A stretch of DNA of 64,000 nucleotides from assembly GCA_039707465.1 (NCBI GenBank), contig CM077647.1, positions 170,186,163-170,250,162 on the forward strand. The letters are read 5' to 3'. Below, piece after piece: positions 58,990 to 64,000 of the stretch. The notes beneath the pieces are model-generated. The model did not search any database and was not told the origin of the DNA. It saw nothing but the letters and a program-made list of their open reading frames with translations. Numbering within the stretch: position 1 is the first letter of the stretch; each line of letters opens with the position of its first letter. The position numbers and the translations under genes are program-made. The DNA is from Rhabdophis nuchalis. Taxonomy: Eukaryota; Chordata; Lepidosauria; Squamata; Natricidae.

Positions 58990-59545
58990 AGAATAGGATA
59001 ACAAGAGTTGGGATCTTGGAGGTCTTTAATCCCAACACCCTGCCTAGGCAGAAAACCCTACACCCCTTCAGACACATGGATATCCAACATCTTATTAAAA
59101 ACTTTTTTTTTCTTTCAAAAGAATTTTATTAGTTTTTACAAATTATAACGGGGGAAAGGGTATATAGGGCATAAATTTATATATTTTCCAGCTTCCATGT
59201 CAGAAATGATGGTTACATCCGGGTCTTCATACATCAAATTGTTAAGTAAATAGTAGTAGGAGATACATATATATCACATTTTAAAATTCATACATTCAAT
59301 CTTACTTTTTGCATTAACATCCATTGAATTACAGTAGTTCAAGATTAATTATTTTTGAGATCTGAGTCTCTGCTATTGTCTCCTCCTCCCTTCCCTCAGC
59401 GGGCAGCGCCATGGCTCCTCCTGTTCCTTCTTCAACTCCCGGGATCCAGGAATGAAAAGGAAAAAAAAACTTCCAGTGTTGAAGAATCCATAACTTCTGC
59501 AGGCAAGTACTTCCAACTTGTATACTAAGATACTTTTTAAAAATT
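58990..59545 (-). mobile_element. CR1-A 3' end split by a retroposon
   Basis: Plus view GGAGGTCTTTAATCCCAACA and CTGCCTAGGCAGAAAACC, then after an insertion CCAGTGTTGAAGAATCCATA. The two parts join in the normal CR1-A order. Confidence 0.75.
59105..59464 (-). mobile_element. L1-type retroposed insertion with AAAAACTT duplication
   Basis: Begins with a T run (the poly(A) tail of a minus-strand insert) and carries TTTTATTAG near 59127 as a reversed poly(A) signal region. Flanked by AAAAACTT at 59097-59104 and 59465-59472. The parent sequence is not recognised. Confidence 0.65.
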
Positions 59546-60254
59546 CGCTCCACAAAAGCATTACCGTTGCACGATACATGAAAAACATCATTCTCACCAT
59601 ATAATTACCACGAAAAGCGAAACCTTTTCAAAGCAAATTCAGGGAAGTCCATTTGCTTGTTGCAAAAGCACCTCTGATCCCCATCGAGTCCTAGGCAATT
59701 TTTGAAACCTAAATTCACTTTGGATAGCAAACCGAGAAAATCCCTTCTGATTGCTATGCATTGTGAAGGGGAGGAATACACATGCTGCTTTACGCCGAAA
59801 TCATGACTCGTTTTAGGGTGGGAGAAAGGGGGATGCCAAAGGGCTCTTCTACCCAGGTCAATGGACTTCCACTTCAAATAAAGACTTTATGGAGCCTCCT
59901 TGCAAAATTCCCTCCTGGCTGATAAGGTCCATCCACTTGAATTTCCCCTTTGTCTTGGGAACTCCTCAAAATCCTGGTATCATGCAAACAGCCTTTAATC
60001 AGCACAATCATTACATAAACTTATCAAGCAAGCTGATATGTAGAAAAAGGAGTTCCTCCAAATTTTGCTGCCTGAAAGCCTTGGTTCCCTTCTGAAAAGG
60101 GGAATGGGGGAAGCTCCTGTTGAACTGTTTAATGTTGCTTAAGGGTTCCCCCACCCTCAGCATTTCGTTTTTGCAGCACCCTGCAAATCCTTAGATGCTG
60201 TTCTTTAGTTTTTCAGTCGTTAAATCCATGTTATTCCTTGGCTTAATTTATGCA
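59546..60254. other. Unassigned spacer
   Basis: 59545-59610 partly repeats 58880-58950 (CACAAAAGCATT, TTGCACGATA, CATATAATTACCA), so a small local duplication exists. No gene recognised. Confidence 0.45.
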
Positions 60255-60317
60255 ATACAATACAATACAATACAATACAATACAATACAATACAATACAA
60301 TACAATACAATACAATA
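60255..60317. repeat. (AATAC)n microsatellite
   Basis: About 12 perfect pentamers, at the 3' end of the adjacent minus-strand CR1-A. Confidence 0.95.
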
Positions 60318-60600
60318 GCAGACTTGGAAGAGACTTTGGAGGTCTTCTAGTCCAACCCCCTGCCTAGGCAGGAAATCCTATACCGTTTCAGACAAATGGT
60401 TATCCAACATCTTAAAGACTTCCAGGGTTGGGGCATTCACAACCTCTGCAGGCAAGTTGTTCAAATGATTAACTGTTCTAACTTGCAGGAAATTTCTCCT
60501 TGGTTCTAGCCTTGATTAGTTTCCACCCATTGCTTCCCTTCTTGTCCTGCCCTCATACTTTGGAGAATAGCTTTACTCCCTCTTTGTGGTAAGAGTGACA
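60318..60600 (-). mobile_element. CR1-A 3' fragment
   Basis: Plus view GGAGGTCTTCTAGTCCAACC, CCGTTTCAGACAAATGG and the degenerate ORF2 end. Confidence 0.8.
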
Positions 60601-60621
60601 AAGCCAGCCTTCCTTTATACT

Positions 60622-60866
60622 GCAGGAAGTTAGCACCCACCCCTCTTCTAGAAGAATGAAATATCCTAGGAAATATTGAAAAGGCAGAATATATTTCCCT
60701 GGATACGAAATGGAGAAACATGTTTTTAGGCAGAAAACAGACTCACTCTTAATACCCTCAATTTTCTCAATGGGTCATTAGGGGCCCTGAGCTAGTTTAC
60801 TCTGCATAACAATGATAGGATTAGCTTTCTACAGAAACTCACCACATGGCACCTGGAAAGTCATTG
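60622..60866 (+). mobile_element. LTR-A fragment (5' half)
   Basis: TGCAGGAAGTTAGCACCC through ACCACATGGCACCTGG matches the first half of LTR-A, then stops. Confidence 0.75.
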
Positions 60867-61138
60867 CTTCTTTGTATCCAGATGACACACTGATTAAGGA
60901 AAGATGAAATGTTTATATGATGATTTTTTTTTAAAAAAAACAAGAAAATCTGTTCGGATCCTCGTGCATTCTACAAAGACAGTACATGACAGGAACTGTC
61001 TAGAATATTTGTGCCCAGCTTGTGAACACCAGTTTTAACATAAAACACACACATACACAGGGAAATCAAATAAATGAGTAATGCATAAACACTTCTGTGG
61101 GCAGCAATTTCAAACTAAACTTTAGTTACTTAAATAGA
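60867..61138. other. Unassigned AT-rich spacer
   Basis: Nothing recognised. Confidence 0.4.
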
Positions 61139-61827
61139 TGTTCCATGAATGAGCCTTGCACGTGTTGGAAGTAAAGAGTTCAGGGTTCGTTCCCAGCCGG
61201 GAATCACCACCGACGCTAAAAGAGAATTTTGTGAAGACAGCTGCCTGGAAGTTATGAGCTTTATTAAGGGAAAGAAAAGACGGGAAGGACGAGACACAGC
61301 TCTGTCATTCCCGGGTCTGCAGGACGCCATACATGAATTGGTTTTCCACCTTTATACAGTTTTCCTCCTTTGAGGCCTTTGTGTACGTTTCTAATTAACA
61401 AAGATTTATTTAATTGGGATAATTAGTGTGATGTTGATTCTGTTTGGCTGGTGTCTGGTCCTTGGGGTTAATCCTGTCAGAGAAGGCAAGGAAGGGTGTT
61501 TCCTGTGAGTAGGTGTCAGCTTTAGGTAAATGGTTGTGATGTTTATCTTGTCTTAGATTAGATTCTATGTCTAGTAGTTATCACCAGACTCAGGGTTTTC
61601 CTGTTCTTTGGTTATTCTTAATCCTTTATACTAAATTTCCTTTTGTGATTACACTCAACCCCTTTTGGCTACTTGTATGGTTTTCTCCTGGCTATGGCTC
61701 TTGCCCGTATGTATTTATTAATTTCTAAAATGGGTTTTCCAGTACCTTCCTACACACGTTTTCTGGGAAAGAGTTGATCATTCCATATTGTCTCCCTTCT
61801 CCTTCAAATTTAATTAAGTGTTTAACA
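61139..61827 (-). mobile_element. Probable solo LTR (LTR-C)
   Basis: Read on the minus strand it starts TGTTAAACACTT, has a TATA box (ACTGTATAAAGG, about 61350-61361), then AATAAAG about 95 bp later (near 61258), and ends CATGGAACA. TGTT/AACA ends and U3-R-U5 order fit an LTR. No target duplication is evident and no internal genes are present. Confidence 0.6.
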
Positions 61828-62286
61828 TATGCATACATCCTCACGGCCGATTCGCTCCCACAGAGAGGGACTTCTCCGGGTGCCGTCCACTAGACTTTGT
61901 CAGCGGGCGACGCCCAGGGGAAGGGCCTTCTCTGTGGCGGGCCCAGCCCTCTGGAATGACCTTCCCCCCCCCCCCCCCCCCCGATATCAGGACAACCACG
62001 GACCTCCGCTCCTTCCGCTTAAAATTAAAGACGCACTTTTTTCGTCTGGCCGGCCTTGGGTAGTCTCTTTTTAGGTCAGGGTTTTTTAGGGGTAATTTTT
62101 AGTTTAGTTATGGGTTTTAGCGCAGGATTTATTTAATTTATTTTTAACTTTGTATTTTGTATTTGTTTGTGGTCTATTTGTATTTTTAATTGCCTGTGCC
62201 CCGCCTCGAGTCCCCTTGGGGAGAGAGAGCGGGATAGAAATTAAAATTATTATTATTATTATTATTATACACACACACACACACAC
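61828..62286 (+). mobile_element. LINE-B 3' fragment with ATT and CA arrays
   Basis: ORF2 C-terminal remnant (GPALWND then a C17 run shifting the frame), tail CCCGCCTCGAGTCCC, then (ATT)n and (AC)n. Confidence 0.8.
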
Positions 62287-62489
62287 TTTTCTTTAGTAAA
62301 CATAAAAACAGTGCATTGTCTGGGTACAATTAATTTTGAAAAGTAATAATAGTAATAATTCAAAACATCAATAATAATAATAATGATGTGATGTGATGCA
62401 TTTTTGAATGCTCAGTTGACTGAGTTTTATGTTTAATAAATAAAGTATATAATAATAACAATGATGATAATAATGACAACAATAATAAC
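62287..62489. other. Spacer with AAT/AAC triplets
   Basis: Scattered AATAAT and ACAATAAT triplet tracts. Nothing else seen. Confidence 0.4.
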
Positions 62490-62830
62490 AAGGTAAAGGT
62501 TAAGGTTCCCCTCGCACATATGTGCTTGTCGTTCCCTACTCTAGGGGGTTGTATTCATCTCTATTTCAAAGCCAAAGAGCCAGCACTGTCCAAAGACATC
62601 TTGGCGGTCATGCAGCCGGCATGTCTAAATGCCGAAGGCGCATGGACCGCTGTTACCTTCCCACTAAAAATGGCTCCTATTTTTCTACTTGCATTTTTTA
62701 CATGCTTTCGAACTGGTAGGTTGGCAGAAGCTGGAACAAGTAACAGGGGCTTACTCTGTTATATGTGGTGCTAGGGAATCGAACGGTCAAACTGCCAACC
62801 AGGTCGTCTTAGCTACTGAGCAACTGAGTC
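62490..62830 (-). mobile_element. Sauria-type tRNA-derived SINE
   Basis: On the minus strand a tRNA-like head (CTCAGT(T)GCT.AGTAGC, then GGTTTG..TTCGATTCCCTA, 62776-62830) is followed by a body and a tail ending AGGGGAACCTTAACCTTTAC. The tail and tRNA head match the Sauria SINE layout, which borrows Bov-B machinery. It is diverged but near full length. Confidence 0.75.
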
Positions 62831-62831
62831 C

Positions 62832-62877
<46 letters not shown>

Positions 62878-62878
62878 T
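62831..62878. repeat. (ATC)n microsatellite
   Basis: About 15 perfect triplets next to the SINE head. Confidence 0.95.
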
Positions 62879-63457
62879 ATCCATACATAAACCATTGTGT
62901 CATCATTGTTAATTTTTTAAATTTCTAACTTCTGTTTCTAATAGCTAATCATTGGTAAAACGAATACCATCTTTAGAAATATTCCATTTCTTCCTTCTCC
63001 TCAATTTTGAGTGTTAATCTACCCATCTCTGCACGTTCTCATTTTTTTTTTTAAATTAAACTTTCATCTGTAGGGAACTTCACTGTTGTGCAAAAACCGC
63101 CCAGGCGTCTTAAGGCTGCGGAATTTGAGAAATATTTTTTAAAGTTTCGGTAGGTCCTTATTGTTTTGCGTCTCCCGGGATTGCAATTGGCCGCTGGACT
63201 GAATTTGCGACATTTGGCATTTAAATTGTATCCCGCCAAAATTGCTAAGAGCTTTGAGACCAGCACTAACAAACTGAGATACTATGTTTTTTCTGCTAAG
63301 GGACTCCACACTAACGCAACAACATTGCCAAGGGGACAGGTGCTACAATCCGGTTGCAACAATATATCGGTGGATCTTTTACAGGAAGGGAATAAACAAT
63401 ATGCTAGAAATGTAGCCGTTCTATGTGGGAAAAAGAGCAAAACATGTAACCACAAGC
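62879..63457. other. Unassigned spacer
   Basis: A 108-codon frame runs into tRNA-Phe but resembles no protein. Nothing recognised. Confidence 0.4.
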
Positions 63458-63530
63458 GCCGAAATAGCTCAGTTGGGAGAGCGTTAGACTGAAGATCTAA
63501 AGGTCCCTGGTTCGATCCCGGGTTTCGGCA
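63458..63530 (+). tRNA. tRNA-Phe (anticodon GAA)
   Basis: A 73-nt gene with anticodon loop CTGAAGA. Acceptor arms GCCGAAA and TTTCGGC pair perfectly. A-box TAGCTCAGTTGG and B-box GGTTCGATCCC are intact. A T run follows after 10 nt. It decodes TTT/TTC. Confidence 0.97.
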
Positions 63531-64000
63531 GAGGCTTCTATTTTTGGTCCTTTCTCTCTAAAAGAAAAGCAAAAGTTGCCGAAACAGGAATTCCCACGAC
63601 ACGAGTTCACTACCTATTTTAAAACATGAGATATAAAAACGGGCAAACCCAGCAGTTTGCATATTCAACCATTTTGTCATAGAAATAGCACTTGGAATAA
63701 CATACTGCTTTTACAGCCTTCTTTAAGCGGTTTACAGAGCCAACCTATTGCCCCCTACCTGCCCTATACATGTGTTTTAAAGTTATTTTATTTGTTTGCT
63801 TCTTAATATTTATTGTCAAGAACAAGAAAGACAAAGCTAGCATTCCTTTATATCTGTGATGGCGAACCTATGCCACTTCTCTGCGGGCACACCAGTCGTC
63901 GCTCTAGCCTAGCTTCATATCACATCTGCGTGCACCTCCTGCCAGCCCAGGGGTAGTCAACCTTTTTATACCTACTGCCCACTTTTCTATTTCTGTTAGT
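63531..64000. other. Spacer ending in two hAT-like ends
   Basis: CTGTGATGGCGAACCTATG (63855) and CAGGGGTAGTCAACC (63951) look like left ends of vertebrate hAT MITEs, the second running off the window. The rest is unrecognised. Confidence 0.5.

Noticed and set aside
62776..62830. A tRNA gene on the minus strand
   Set aside because: Only the decayed tRNA-like head of a SINE. The cloverleaf is incomplete and the body and tail follow.

Overview
This is a stretch of vertebrate nuclear DNA, most likely from a squamate reptile and probably a snake. Bov-B (RTE) LINE pieces, a Sauria-type SINE, several CR1/L3-type LINEs, and LINE 3' tails that run into (ATTCT)n pentamer arrays all point that way. The species call is an inference from repeat families. 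Nothing here looks bacterial. The conventional genes are replication-dependent histone genes and tRNA genes, a mix known from the major histone cluster of other vertebrates.

Histone genes: H3 at 11109-11519 (+), H3 at 30427-30837 (-), H4 at 49377-49688 (-), and a divergent H2B (57566-57946, -) / H2A (58341-58730, +) pair. All are intronless and full length, and each is followed by a histone 3' stem-loop. CCAAT and TATA-like boxes lie upstream. Together they supply all four core histones.

tRNA genes: 19 intact genes plus one truncated copy. In order they are Lys-TTT, Lys-CTT, Leu-AAG, Gly-TCC, Pro-TGG, Ile-TAT (with intron), Ile-AAT, Ser-GCT, five identical Ser-AGA, Gln-CTG, Asp-GTC, Pro-CGG, a truncated initiator Met, two intact initiator Met, and Phe-GAA.

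The rest is mostly nested mobile elements. Working names used below: CR1-A (LINE with FADD reverse transcriptase), LINE-B (LINE with YADD reverse transcriptase, usually ending in an ATT or AAT array), L3-type tail (LINE 3' end running into ATTCT arrays), LTR-A/A2 (related solo LTRs, 4-bp target duplications), LTR-B, LTR-C, and hAT elements or MITEs with 8-bp target duplications.

Layout: 0-10 kb holds Lys tRNAs in a repeat field. 10-11.6 kb holds Leu-AAG and H3. 12-30 kb holds scattered tRNAs, a 5'-truncated CR1-A and Bov-B. 30-33.8 kb holds the second H3 and LTR-A copies. 33.8-40.7 kb is the Ser-AGA array, whose units carry an LTR. 40.7-46 kb holds nested hAT elements, then Gln, Asp and Pro tRNAs. 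46.8-48.3 kb has a truncated initiator-Met gene joined to a defective retroviral env and an LTR. 48.3-57.4 kb is a pair of diverged direct duplicates (initiator Met plus H4 promoter) of which only the first still has H4. 57.5-58.8 kb holds H2B/H2A, and 59-64 kb holds repeats and tRNA-Phe.
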